Shown piece by piece: positions 50,675 to 59,453 of a DNA stretch of 64,000 bases; position 1 is the first letter of the stretch; the number at the start of each line of letters is the position of its first letter. The translations under genes and the position numbers were made by a program. The notes under the pieces are model-generated. The model had not been told where the DNA came from, searched no databases, and saw nothing but the letters and a program-made list of their open reading frames with translations. The stretch lies in assembly GCA_937928595.1 (NCBI GenBank), contig CALGJV010000010.1:100592-164591 (forward strand), in the 5' to 3' direction. Origin of the DNA: an uncultured Phycisphaerae bacterium. Its GTDB lineage: Bacteria > Planctomycetota > Phycisphaerae > UBA1845 > Fen-1342.

Positions 50675-52354
50675 TTACTTCGCCGATCGCTCCGGCGCCG
50701 TTGCGGCCGGCTTGAATTGCAGGATCTCGACCGCCGTGCCGCGGGGGAAATAGCGGATGGTTTGCAACTTGTCGCCGCGGCGGACCTGAAGGCGGATCTC
50801 CCTGTCGGCCTCGCCGTGGATGTCCCACCCGGCGAGCTCGTCGCCCTCCCGCAGGCCGGCCCTGGCGGCGGCGGACCCGCTGATCAACCCCTTGACCTTC
50901 TGCGCCGCGAGCGACGCTTCGCGGTCGAAGCCAAGCTGGAACTCGTACACCTTCTGGACCGCGCCGGTTAGTGTCGGCGCGAGCGCGTCCGGCGGCACCT
51001 CGACGGTCTCCGCCGCCTCCACGTAGCGCGCGAACTCCGCCGCGAACCAGTCGCCGAGCACGCTGCGGCCCGCCGCGCGGATCCGGTCGTTGTTCAGCCG
51101 GAACTCGCCCGCGCGGGCCCGCCCGAGCAGGTGACGGAACAGCATGCCGACGCCGTCCGCGCTGCCCTTCTGCCGCGCGAGCGCCTGCCAGCGCAGGCCC
51201 AGGAGCAGCCCGCGCTGATACGGCACTTCGCCGACCGTATCCCGGTCCTGCCAGAAGCGCGCCTGGATCTGCGCATTGGTCGCGTTCCGGGCCGGATTCG
51301 CGTGGTACGCCCGCAGGTGGCGGTTGAGCCATTTCGCGTACGTGGCCGCGTCCCACCGGCCGGACTCGAACAGGATCCGCAGCGCGAAGTAATCGGTGAA
51401 GCCCTCGGTGAACCAGTACACGAGCTCGTCGGGCTCCTCGGCGACCAGGATGCCGCCGTTCCAGTAGTGCAGCAGCTCGTGGGCGAAGAGGTGCTCGACG
51501 TGGTCGCCGAGGCGGGTCTCCGGCGGCACAAAGAGCACGAAGCTGTGGTACAGGCCCGTGCCCGAGAGCGCCGTGGTCCCGCGCGGCAGCGGCTCGTCGA
51601 TCGGCACGACCAGCACCGTGAACGGCGGAAACGCGCTCTCCTGCATGAACCGGCACTGGTCGCGGATGAGGGCGGCCGCGAGCTCCGCGAACTCGTCCGC
51701 CGGAAAGGCGAACCCCGCCGGCAGCGCGACGGTGAGCGGCCCGACGCCGGGCACGTCGCGGTGGAGCGTGCGGAGCCGGCCGGCCGCGTACGTGGAGTGC
51801 CGGAGGTCGTGGGGGCGCAGACGGTCGCCGACGCCGCGGCCCGCGGCCCACGAGCACAGCGCGGTCCAGTCGCGCGGTACGTCCCAGCGCAGCAGCACCT
51901 CGTACGTGTCGGGCAGGCCGCCCCCCGCCAGCGGCGTGAGGAGGAACGTGTGGCCGACGCCGTGGAAGTAGTCCGGCGTCACGACCGGCGCGTGCGAGCG
52001 GGCCCAGGTCAGCGCGCGTCCCGGCGGTTGCACGACGTACGTCACCCGGATCACGGCGTCGCGGCGGTGACGGAGCGTCCAGGCGCCGCGCTCGCGGCCC
52101 GCGACGACGGCGCCGTCGAAGTGCACGCCCTGGAGGAACGGCTCGATTTCGCCCGCGTTCCCCCAGCGGGGCGAGACGCCGAGCGAGGAGTCCTCCCGGC
52201 CCGCCGTCCGCCACGTCAGCTCGACGCGGATCCGCCCCGTGCCCGGGTCCGGGTGGAGGGTGTACGTCAGCGTCTCGGGTTCGGCGGCGCGGGCGGCCGC
52301 AACCGCCGCCAAGAGCGCGGCCCCGAGCATTCGTCGGCGAGTCGTGCGCAGCAC
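50675..52354 (-). CDS. M61-like metalloprotease with C-terminal PDZ domain
   Basis: A 559-aa secreted protein: signal peptide (LRTTRRRMLGAALLAAVAAARA), an N-terminal beta-domain, a gluzincin catalytic domain with HELLH at about 292-296 and the third zinc ligand Glu317 in WFTEGFTDYFAL, and a C-terminal PDZ-like domain (LISGSAAARAGLREGDELAGW, about 470-530). This is the layout of the M61 glycyl aminopeptidase family. The start is a GTG at 52354 with AGGAGA 6 nt upstream; an ATG 8 codons later would cut the basic part of the signal peptide. Confidence 0.85.
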   Translation of the reverse strand: MLRTTRRRMLGAALLAAVAAARAAEPETLTYTLHPDPGTGRIRVELTWRTAGREDSSLGVSPRWGNAGEIEPFLQGVHFDGAVVAGRERGAWTLRHRRDAVIRVTYVVQPPGRALTWARSHAPVVTPDYFHGVGHTFLLTPLAGGGLPDTYEVLLRWDVPRDWTALCSWAAGRGVGDRLRPHDLRHSTYAAGRLRTLHRDVPGVGPLTVALPAGFAFPADEFAELAAALIRDQCRFMQESAFPPFTVLVVPIDEPLPRGTTALSGTGLYHSFVLFVPPETRLGDHVEHLFAHELLHYWNGGILVAEEPDELVYWFTEGFTDYFALRILFESGRWDAATYAKWLNRHLRAYHANPARNATNAQIQARFWQDRDTVGEVPYQRGLLLGLRWQALARQKGSADGVGMLFRHLLGRARAGEFRLNNDRIRAAGRSVLGDWFAAEFARYVEAAETVEVPPDALAPTLTGAVQKVYEFQLGFDREASLAAQKVKGLISGSAAARAGLREGDELAGWDIHGEADREIRLQVRRGDKLQTIRYFPRGTAVEILQFKPAATAPERSAK

Positions 52355-52429
52355 GAGCGGTCTCCTGAAGCCTGGCCGCCGATCTGCTCGGAGTGTAGCT
52401 CCCCGCCGGCAGGGCGGCACGGCCTGCCT

Positions 52430-52457
52430 TTGACGGCCGTCCGGCGGCATGCACAAT
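52430..52457 (+). promoter_or_regulatory. Putative pheT promoter
   Basis: TTGACG (52430-52435, 5/6), 16-bp spacer, CACAAT (52452-52457, 4/6), with a predicted leader of about 16 nt that carries the GAGGAG ribosome binding site of pheT. Confidence 0.45.
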
Positions 52458-52479
52458 GCACGCCGTTCGAGGAGAAGCC

Positions 52480-54381
52480 ATGCCCATTATCGATATGCCG
52501 GTCGAGACGCTGCTGGAGCGCATCGCGCGACCCGCCGGGGGTCCGGGGCCCGAGGGTCGCGACGGCGGCGCGCGTCTGACCAGCGACGACCTCGTGGCGC
52601 TGCTGCCGAAGCTCGGCTGCGAGCTGGAGGAGGTCGCCGAGGTCCGCCAGTTCGTGTGCGGGTTGTGCGACAAGAGCTACGACCGCACGGCCGCCCAGGG
52701 GCCGCCGCTGCACTGCGCGCACTGCGGGGCCGACTTCCGCGCCCGGCCGGACACGCTGCGCGACCTGGGCCCGGGGCGGGTGCTGCGGCTGAACATGCTG
52801 GCGGTGCGGCCGGACATCTTCGATCCCGGCGGGATGGCCCGCTACATCCGCGGGTACCTGGGGGTCGAGACGGGGCTGCGGGAGTATCCGCTGCGGGCGG
52901 CCCGCCTGCGCGTGCAGGTCGATCCGCAGCTCCACGAGCCGGAGAGTCTGCGTCCGTACATCGCCTGCGCCGTCGTGCACAACGTGCGCCTGGACCACGC
53001 CATGATCAAGCTGGTGATGAACCTCCAGGAGGACCTGCACTGGGCGCTGGGGCGCGACCGGAAGCTGGCGTCGATCGGCGTGTACGACCTCGACACGCTG
53101 CGCGGCGAGATCTTCCACTACGATGCGGTCGATCCCGACGGCCTGCGGTTCGTGCCGCTCGGGCTGGACCCGGCGGACCCGGCGAGCACCCTCACGCCGC
53201 GGGAGATTCTGGCCCGCCACAAGACCGGCCAGGCGTACGCGCACCTGCTCCGGCCGCTGCGGAAGTACCCGCTGCTGCGGGACGGCGCGGGCACGGTGCT
53301 GTCGCTGCCGCCGATCATCAACAGTGAGGCCACGCGCGTCACGCTGCGCACGCGCAACTTCTTCGTGGACGTGACCGGCCTGTCGCAGCGCAGCGTGGAC
53401 CGCGCGCTGAACATCGTCGTGACGAGCCTGCGCGAAATCCTGCCGGAGGTGGCGCTGGAGTGCGTCCTGATCGAGCAACCCGGCGGCGTCGTGCGCATTA
53501 CGCCGGACCTGGCGCCGACCGAGCTGACGCTCGACGTCCGGCGCGCCGCGGACACGCTGGGCGTCGCGCTCAACGCGGCGCAGCTCGGCGAACTGCTCGA
53601 GTCGATGGGGCACGGCGTCGAGGAAGCGGGGCATGCCGACCGCCTCCGCGTGCTGGTGCCCGCGTACCGCAACGACGTGCTGCACCCGGTCGACCTGATC
53701 GAGGACGCCGCGATCGCGTACGGCTACGACCAGATCCCGCGGGAGCTCGTGCCGACGTTCACCGTCGGCGCACCGCGCCTGATCGAGGAACAGAGCGCCG
53801 TGGCGCGGCGCGTGCTCACGGGCCTGGGCTGCCACCAGATCATGACGCTCGTGCTCTCCAGCGAGGCGGCCGCGTTCGACCGCTGGCGGCTACCGCCCGG
53901 CCAGCCGCTGGGCGACGCGCTGCGGGCGCGGGCCGTCCGCATCGAGAACCCGATTAGCGTCGAGCAGACCATGTGCCGCGTCTCGCTCGGCCCCGGGCTG
54001 CTCGAGACGCTCGCCGGCAACAAGCAGTACGACCTGCCGCAGCAGATCTTCGAGATCGGCGACGTGTGCTTCGTGGACCCGGACGCCGAAACCGGGGCCC
54101 GCGAGGAGCGTTATGCCGCCGCCGCGCTGATCGGCACACACGTCGGCTACGCCGACATCCGCGCGATCGTCGACGCCTTCGCCCGCGAGCTGGACCGGCC
54201 CATCACCGTGCGGCCGGTCGAGCACCCCGCGTTCATTCCCGGGCGCGTCGCGGCCATCGGCCGGCCGGGCGACGACTGGATCGGCACGCTGGGTGAGGTG
54301 CACCCGGAGGTGCTGGAGAACTACGGGTTGAGGCACCCCGTGGCGCTGTTTGAGCTGAGCCTGGCGAAGTTGCTGGCGTAG
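52480..54381 (+). CDS. pheT: Phenylalanyl-tRNA synthetase beta subunit, archaeal/eukaryal type, with zinc ribbon
   Basis: A 633-aa PheT of the short archaeal/eukaryal form: N-terminal SDDLVALLPKLGCELEEV, then NMLAVRPDIFDPGGMARYIRGYLG, a B3/4 editing-type domain, B5 (VYDLDTLRG; IELTLDV region), and a catalytic-like core (AIAYGYDQIP, FEIGDVC, GEVHPEVLENYGL). It lacks the tRNA-binding and FDX-ACB domains of normal bacterial PheT (about 800 aa). Between the first two blocks lies an insertion with Cys60, 63, 79 and 82 (CX2C-X15-CX2C), a zinc-ribbon-like element not part of the usual family layout. It should charge tRNA-Phe with PheS, whose gene is not adjacent. ATG at 52480 follows GAGGAG. Confidence 0.9.
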   Translation: MPIIDMPVETLLERIARPAGGPGPEGRDGGARLTSDDLVALLPKLGCELEEVAEVRQFVCGLCDKSYDRTAAQGPPLHCAHCGADFRARPDTLRDLGPGRVLRLNMLAVRPDIFDPGGMARYIRGYLGVETGLREYPLRAARLRVQVDPQLHEPESLRPYIACAVVHNVRLDHAMIKLVMNLQEDLHWALGRDRKLASIGVYDLDTLRGEIFHYDAVDPDGLRFVPLGLDPADPASTLTPREILARHKTGQAYAHLLRPLRKYPLLRDGAGTVLSLPPIINSEATRVTLRTRNFFVDVTGLSQRSVDRALNIVVTSLREILPEVALECVLIEQPGGVVRITPDLAPTELTLDVRRAADTLGVALNAAQLGELLESMGHGVEEAGHADRLRVLVPAYRNDVLHPVDLIEDAAIAYGYDQIPRELVPTFTVGAPRLIEEQSAVARRVLTGLGCHQIMTLVLSSEAAAFDRWRLPPGQPLGDALRARAVRIENPISVEQTMCRVSLGPGLLETLAGNKQYDLPQQIFEIGDVCFVDPDAETGAREERYAAAALIGTHVGYADIRAIVDAFARELDRPITVRPVEHPAFIPGRVAAIGRPGDDWIGTLGEVHPEVLENYGLRHPVALFELSLAKLLA

Positions 54382-54433
54382 CGCGGCGTGCGGAAAGCGG
54401 GGGGTTGGATGCGATGCGCGGACGTCCAACACA

Positions 54434-54478
54434 GGGGGTCGGACGCGACGGGGCACGTCCGACGCGGGGGTCGGACGC
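54434..54478 (+). repeat. Short direct repeat with internal hairpin in the pheT 3' intergenic region
   Basis: GGGGGTCGGACGC occurs at 54434-54446 and 54466-54478, 32 bp apart; between them CGTCCGAC (54456-54463) is the inverse of GTCGGACG (54438-54445), giving a stem. It lies in a 173-bp gap between convergent genes and may act in termination. No gene is seen in 54382-54554. Confidence 0.5.
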
Positions 54479-54554
54479 TACGGTTGAACCGCCGACGTTC
54501 CTCGCGGGCGCTCGGGACCGGCGGGGGGCTGAACGCGACAGATGCTCTTCTGTT

Positions 54555-56180
54555 TCAGTGGGCCGCCGGCGGTGCGAGTCGCAGCCGCCAGAACGGCTCC
54601 GTCTTTTCGATGGCCAGCGGCGGCGGAAAGAGGCCGTTGAGCTCGACGGACGGCACGACGGATGTGCCGCCGCCCGCGGTGACGTGCGCCTCGATTTCGG
54701 CGAGCGGGATCTCGACGTAGCCCGGCGCCAGCAGGTCGCGCCGTTGCCAGAAGACGCGGCGCACAGCCGTGTCGGCGGTGGCCGGCGCGTCCTCACCGCT
54801 GCCGGACGCTGCCGCTTCCGGCGTCAGCAGGTACGTGAGCGCGACGGGAAACGCGGTCGTCGTGTCCGCGAACACCCAGCCGCCGTCGCCCGCGTCCGCC
54901 AGCACGGCGCGGGCGAAACGCGCCGCGGAGTCGTTCCCCGCCCGCCACGGGCAGAACACGTAGGTGTACGCGTCCCGGTACGGAATCGCACGCAACTGCC
55001 CCCGCAGCCAGCCCTGCTCCCGCGCCAGCCCGGGGAAGACCGCGTAGACCGCCACGGGCAGCGCCGCGTTCGCGACCAGCGCGGCCGCCAGCCACCGCCG
55101 CGCCCGCGGCCGGCGCGCCCGGCGCAACAGCTCCGCGACACCGAACCCGAACCACACGGCCGTGAGCGCACAGACCGGCACGAAGAACGTGTGCAGATCG
55201 CGGATCGTGTAGCGGCCGACAAAGCCGCACACGAGCACCGTCTGTGCCGCCAGGATCCACCAAAACAGGGCGCGCCGGCCGCGGGCCCGGCGGGCGACGC
55301 CCACCAGCGCGACCAGCCCGGTCGCCGAGGGGAAGCAGTAGCCGAACGTGAGCAAGACCTGCCGGAGCTGGTCTGCGGACACGGCGGTATTCAGCACCTC
55401 GCTGGACCAGCCGCCCCCGGCCGACCCGCCGCCGAACAGCGCGGAGCGGAGCGTGCCGGCCCAGTCGCCCGTGCTGCGGCCGTGCCGCATCACGAGCGTC
55501 GCGTACGGACTGACGGTGAGGAACCAGGCGACGCCGCACGCGATCAGCCACCCCGCGCCGACGCGCCGCCGCAGGACCTGCGCCAGCAGAAGCACGCCGT
55601 ACGTGGCCAGCGGCAGCAGTCCCAGCAGGTGGTTCGCGACGTGCAGGCCGTTGACCGCGAAGAGCACGAGCAGCCAGGCCGGTCGGCGGTGTCGGGCGTA
55701 GCCCAGCAGCAGCGTCCACTCGAGCGCCATCAGCGCCGCCGCCAGCGTGTAGGTCTCCGTCACGACGGACATCTGCCAGAAGCTGTGCGACAGCGCGAGG
55801 GCCGCGGCGGCGGCGTACGCGGCGGCCGGTCGGGCGGTCAGGCGCGTGACCAGACCGGCGACCAGGCCGACCGCCAGCGCCCCGCACAGGCCCGAGAGCA
55901 GGTTGAGCCCGGCGGCGGGGTTCCCGAAGCGGGTGAGGAGGACCAGGCGGCCGAGGTGGTAATGCAGCGGGTGCGAGACCGCGAGGCCGAGGGGGCTTTC
56001 GAGCTGCCCGGTGATGATGCGGTACTGGTGGAAGCCGGAGTCCTGCCACTCGACGCCGGGGGACGCGGTCGCGAGGAACAGGATGAGCGCCGCCAGGCCG
56101 GCTCGCAGCCCGGTGCGGCCGGCGGGCGGCCGCCGGAGGGGGGGGGACGGACGCACGCGGAACGGGGCCGAAGCGGGCAT
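54555..56180 (-). CDS. DUF2723-like multi-pass membrane protein, putative glycosyltransferase
   Basis: A 541-aa protein with about ten hydrophobic helices. The first loop (VEWQDSGFHQYRIITGQLES) and SHPLHYHLGRL match the DUF2723/GT-C type, where an acidic residue in the first loop is thought to bind the metal or sugar donor. The C-terminal third is soluble (LLAPGYVEIPLAEIEAHVTA). It probably transfers a lipid-linked sugar to an unknown acceptor. AGGAA precedes the ATG. It lies just downstream of the thioredoxin-fold gene on the same strand (18 nt). Confidence 0.72.
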   Translation of the reverse strand: MPASAPFRVRPSPPLRRPPAGRTGLRAGLAALILFLATASPGVEWQDSGFHQYRIITGQLESPLGLAVSHPLHYHLGRLVLLTRFGNPAAGLNLLSGLCGALAVGLVAGLVTRLTARPAAAYAAAAALALSHSFWQMSVVTETYTLAAALMALEWTLLLGYARHRRPAWLLVLFAVNGLHVANHLLGLLPLATYGVLLLAQVLRRRVGAGWLIACGVAWFLTVSPYATLVMRHGRSTGDWAGTLRSALFGGGSAGGGWSSEVLNTAVSADQLRQVLLTFGYCFPSATGLVALVGVARRARGRRALFWWILAAQTVLVCGFVGRYTIRDLHTFFVPVCALTAVWFGFGVAELLRRARRPRARRWLAAALVANAALPVAVYAVFPGLAREQGWLRGQLRAIPYRDAYTYVFCPWRAGNDSAARFARAVLADAGDGGWVFADTTTAFPVALTYLLTPEAAASGSGEDAPATADTAVRRVFWQRRDLLAPGYVEIPLAEIEAHVTAGGGTSVVPSVELNGLFPPPLAIEKTEPFWRLRLAPPAAH

Positions 56181-56198
56181 CGCGGTTCCTGCGCGGGA

Positions 56199-56678
56199 TC
56201 AGAGCGGGCGCTGGGCCGGCTCGCCGATGTAGGTGCGGAACTGGCGTTCGTCCACGGCGCCCTCGGTGCGGCTGGGCGGCCCGCCGCGGGGCGAGATGAG
56301 CAGGAAGAGCGGTGTGTCGCGGTAGTCGAACTTGGCGGCCAGGATGTCGCCCTTGCGAACGGCGATGCGGCAGCAGACGGTCTTGGCCAGCGGCTCGCGG
56401 GCCCAGCGCTGCGTGAAGACCTCGCGCTCATTGCGGGCGTGGACCGGGTCGTCGGCCTCGTACAAGTACAGGAAGAGTCGCCGGTTGCGGTCGTTGGCGA
56501 GCGCCAGGGCGGCCTCGTACGAGCCGTCAAACCACTGGATCTCGGGGCCGCCCGTGGAGAGGGACTGGTTCAGCACGGCCAGCCCGGCCAGCACGACCAG
56601 AAAAGCGATGATGCCCCAGGTCGGCGGGCGCCTGCGGCGCGGGGCGGAGGGCGTCTCGGACGGTGCGGTGTCGGTCAT
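56199..56678 (-). CDS. Membrane-anchored thioredoxin-fold protein lacking the CXXC site
   Basis: A 159-aa protein with a single N-terminal membrane helix (WGIIAFLVVLAGLAVLN) and a thioredoxin-like domain (EAALALANDRNRRLFLYLYEADDP, GDILAAKFDYRDTPLFLLI with the cis-Pro-like DTP). No CXXC appears at the usual active-site position, so it is unlikely to be a disulfide oxidoreductase; its cysteines are the adjacent pair in TVCCRIAV. Function unknown. It is 18 nt upstream of the DUF2723-like gene and probably co-transcribed with it. Confidence 0.7.
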   Translation of the reverse strand: MTDTAPSETPSAPRRRRPPTWGIIAFLVVLAGLAVLNQSLSTGGPEIQWFDGSYEAALALANDRNRRLFLYLYEADDPVHARNEREVFTQRWAREPLAKTVCCRIAVRKGDILAAKFDYRDTPLFLLISPRGGPPSRTEGAVDERQFRTYIGEPAQRPL

Positions 56679-56762
56679 GGCCCGCGGTCTCCAGCCCGGC
56701 CGGGGCGGCCGGGGCGAAGCGCAATCTACCGCCGCGCGGCGCGGGGGTAAACGCGTCGGGCG

Positions 56763-58217
56763 TCAGTCGTGCGGCAGCCAGTCGATCCAGAGCTTGCCGC
56801 GCGGGAAGTCGACCGTGCAGGACCGCATTTCGCGGAAGAGCGGCATGCCCAGGAGCAGGTCGAGCTGCGTGCCGAGAATCGGGCTGAGGAGCGTATCGAG
56901 CACGTCCAGACCGACGCCGCCGTAGTTCGGGAACTTGCGGCCGGCGAACTCCATCGCGACCGCGTCCATCGGCAGGGACACGGCGGGCTTGTCCCCCGCG
57001 CCGACGCCGATGCCGATGCCGACCTGCACCTTCGGGATCGGCTTGCCGGGGAACAGGCGCGTGAGCGTGGCGGGCGCGAGCGCGACCGCGTCGGCGCCGG
57101 TGTCGAGCAGCGCGAGCGCCGGGCCGCCCTGGAGCGTCACCGGCACGATGAGCTTGGCGTCGCCGACGATGCGGAGGTCCGCGGCCTGCCCGCGCCCCGG
57201 CTCGGCGCGGGACGGCTCGACGATGAGCTGGGGCGTCGTGAAGTCGAGCACCATCCGGCCGCGGGCGAAGAGCCCGGTTCCGATGATGCCGTCCGCGGCC
57301 CCCATGATCGCGCCCCGCACGTCGAACGTGCGGCTGAACACGCGCTGGCAGGTGATCGTACCGATGCGGAGCTCGTCCACGAGGACTTGCTCGGACTCCG
57401 ACTTGCCGGAGACGCCGCGCACGCTGGCCTTGCCGTGCGACTTCAACCCGATTTCCTCGGCGACGGCCGTATCCACGGCCAGCAGCATGCTGCCGCCGGT
57501 ATCGACGATCATGCGATAGGGTCCCTTGCCGTTGATCAGGACGTCGCAGCTCGGAAGATTGAACATCACGAGCGGGGGCATGGGCGCGGCCCCGTACGCG
57601 GTGATCTGGTTGAGCGGCTCGGGGCCGATCGCGGCCAGGTAGTCGGCGACGCCCTCGATCGACTCGCCGAGGAGCGTCTCCGGGTAGCCGTTCTTCGGGT
57701 CCGTGGCGCGCTCGGCCCGGCGGAGCAGCGCATCGAGCCCCTTGAGCTCGTCGGCGTCGAGTCGAGCCGCAAAGAGCGCGTAGTAGTCCTCGGCCGACTG
57801 CGGTTCGAGCGCTTCGAGTCGGCGGGCAACGGCGCCGGCGGCGGCGCGGTCGCACCGTGCCAGGTGGATGGCGATGAGCGTGCGCAGCGCCACGCGGTCG
57901 CGGGTGTCCGTCGGGATGCGGTCCACGAGCGCCTCGGCGTCCTTCAGCCGCCCGGCCCGCCACAGCGCGCGCATCGCGACGCCGACGAGCGCGGGTTCCT
58001 GGGGATGGCGCTTCAGGGCCCGGTCGGCCAGCTTCGCGCCGGCGGCCCAGTCGTCCGCCCGCCAGGTCACGTCGAAGGCTTCCGCCAGCGCCTCGACGGA
58101 GCCCTCCTGTTCGGCGCGCGAAACCGCGGCCGGGACTTTCAACTTCCAGAGATTCTCGGGTTCGCCGAGGTGCAGGAGCAGCGGCAGGACGCACAGCAGC
58201 GGCGCACTGATCGACAT
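56763..58217 (-). CDS. Secreted double retropepsin-like aspartic protease with helical repeats
   Basis: A 484-aa protein: short signal peptide (MSISAPLLCVLPLLLHLG), a tetratricopeptide-like helical region (about 30-200), then two retropepsin-type domains. The first has IVDTGGSM (Asp about 239) and the second LLDTGADAV (Asp about 372), each followed by a hydrophobic-hydrophobic-Gly strand (DGIIGTGLF, LDLLLGMPLF). Viral retropepsins pair two single-domain chains; here two DTG domains sit in one chain, as in pepsins and some bacterial gag-asp_proteas proteins. Probably periplasmic. The start at 58217 with GGAGTC upstream was preferred over an ATG seven codons earlier. Confidence 0.85.
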   Translation of the reverse strand: MSISAPLLCVLPLLLHLGEPENLWKLKVPAAVSRAEQEGSVEALAEAFDVTWRADDWAAGAKLADRALKRHPQEPALVGVAMRALWRAGRLKDAEALVDRIPTDTRDRVALRTLIAIHLARCDRAAAGAVARRLEALEPQSAEDYYALFAARLDADELKGLDALLRRAERATDPKNGYPETLLGESIEGVADYLAAIGPEPLNQITAYGAAPMPPLVMFNLPSCDVLINGKGPYRMIVDTGGSMLLAVDTAVAEEIGLKSHGKASVRGVSGKSESEQVLVDELRIGTITCQRVFSRTFDVRGAIMGAADGIIGTGLFARGRMVLDFTTPQLIVEPSRAEPGRGQAADLRIVGDAKLIVPVTLQGGPALALLDTGADAVALAPATLTRLFPGKPIPKVQVGIGIGVGAGDKPAVSLPMDAVAMEFAGRKFPNYGGVGLDVLDTLLSPILGTQLDLLLGMPLFREMRSCTVDFPRGKLWIDWLPHD

Positions 58218-58371
58218 GGCGGACTCCGGCGGCCCCATCGCATGGCCGGTGCGGAGTATAGCCGCTTTGCGACGGGGCGACGATGCAGGCGGCGGTGCGG
58301 TAGGGGGGCCGGCGAGTTTCGCGCGGTTTTTGGCGGGACAATTCGCGGCCCGGGCCGCATACTGGAGGGGC

Positions 58372-59259
58372 GTGGAGCTGCAATCGGACTTCTACCTGCG
58401 GGAGCCGCCGCGGCTCGTGCCGCTGACGCTGCGGTTGCAGGCCCTGTTCGGCGCGGTGGGGCAGTTCGGCTGGTTCTTCCTGGGCTGCGGGCTGGCGTTC
58501 TGCTGGGTCTTTCTGCCCGCGGGGGATTTCTCCGCCTGGACGATTCGCGGGCCGCTGGCGACCGCGTCGGGCCGGGTTACCGACGCGCGCGAGACCGGCT
58601 ACAGCGAGGGCGGGAGCAACGGCAGCGGCGGAACGCCGATCTGGGCTTTCGATTTCGAGTTCAGCGGTCCCGGCGGGCGGACGTGCTCGGGCACGAGTTA
58701 CGGGCGCGGGAAGTGTTATCAGACCGGCTCCGCGGTGACCGTCGAGTATCCGGCTCGACAACCGGAACGGGCGTGCATTCAGGGCCTGCGGCGGGCGCCG
58801 CTGTCGTGGACGGTGGCACTCGTTCTGCTGTTTCCGTTGGTCGGGGCGGGAATCGTGGGCGGGCAGTTGCTGCACGGGCGGGATGTCGTGCGGCTGCTGC
58901 GCGACGGGCGGCTGGCCGCGGCCCGCTTCAGCGGTGCGTCGCCGACCATGACGCGCATCAACCACCAGTACGTGCATCGCGTGACACTCCAGTTCCGCAC
59001 GGACGACGGGGAGGAGATCACGGCGACCACGCGGACGACGCAGCCCGAGGTCCTGCGCGACGCGCTGCACGAGCGCATCCTCTACGACCCGGAGCGGCCG
59101 ACCCGCATCCACCCGCTGGACACGCTGCCGTTGAAGGCTCAGCCCGGGCCGGACGGGCACTGGGCTGCGGGCAGCGCGGCGAGCTACGGCCTGCTCGTAC
59201 TGCCTGCGGCAACCGTCATGGGCCATCTCGCGTATGCCGCGGTGCGCTGGGGCGGGTGA
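58372..59259 (+). CDS. DUF3592-like two-helix membrane protein
   Basis: A 295-aa protein with a hydrophobic helix near the start (QFGWFFLGCGLAFCWVFLP), a periplasmic beta-domain with GRVTDARETGYSEGGSNGSGG and VTVEYPARQPERACIQG, a second helix (VALVLLFPLVGAGIVGG), another beta-domain, and a final helix. The repeated VxVxYxPxxP pattern is that of DUF3592 proteins, whose role is unknown. The GTG at 58372 has GGAGG just upstream; the longer frame runs back over the divergent protease gene. Confidence 0.7.
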   Translation: MELQSDFYLREPPRLVPLTLRLQALFGAVGQFGWFFLGCGLAFCWVFLPAGDFSAWTIRGPLATASGRVTDARETGYSEGGSNGSGGTPIWAFDFEFSGPGGRTCSGTSYGRGKCYQTGSAVTVEYPARQPERACIQGLRRAPLSWTVALVLLFPLVGAGIVGGQLLHGRDVVRLLRDGRLAAARFSGASPTMTRINHQYVHRVTLQFRTDDGEEITATTRTTQPEVLRDALHERILYDPERPTRIHPLDTLPLKAQPGPDGHWAAGSAASYGLLVLPAATVMGHLAYAAVRWGG

Positions 59260-59453
59260 GCGGCGGCGGTCGGTCGAACCGGCGTTTTCGAATCGTTCAT
59301 AAAGACTGCGCGCTTCGCCGATCGGGCTCGCGGCGCGCTCGCGGCGTCCTTTACAATCCGACTTCGCGAGCCAGAGCTCCGGCGCCGCGTTTCGGAGTAC
59401 GGTCGGCGGGCGGTCGGCGCACGTCGCCGGCTTGCGGAGCTGAGGGAGAGCGT

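Noticed and set aside
59352..59357. TACAAT as a promoter for the cytochrome operon
   Set aside because: The hexamer is good but no -35 motif occurs at 15-19 bp and the position about 95 bp before the start is not decisive, so it was not listed as a feature.
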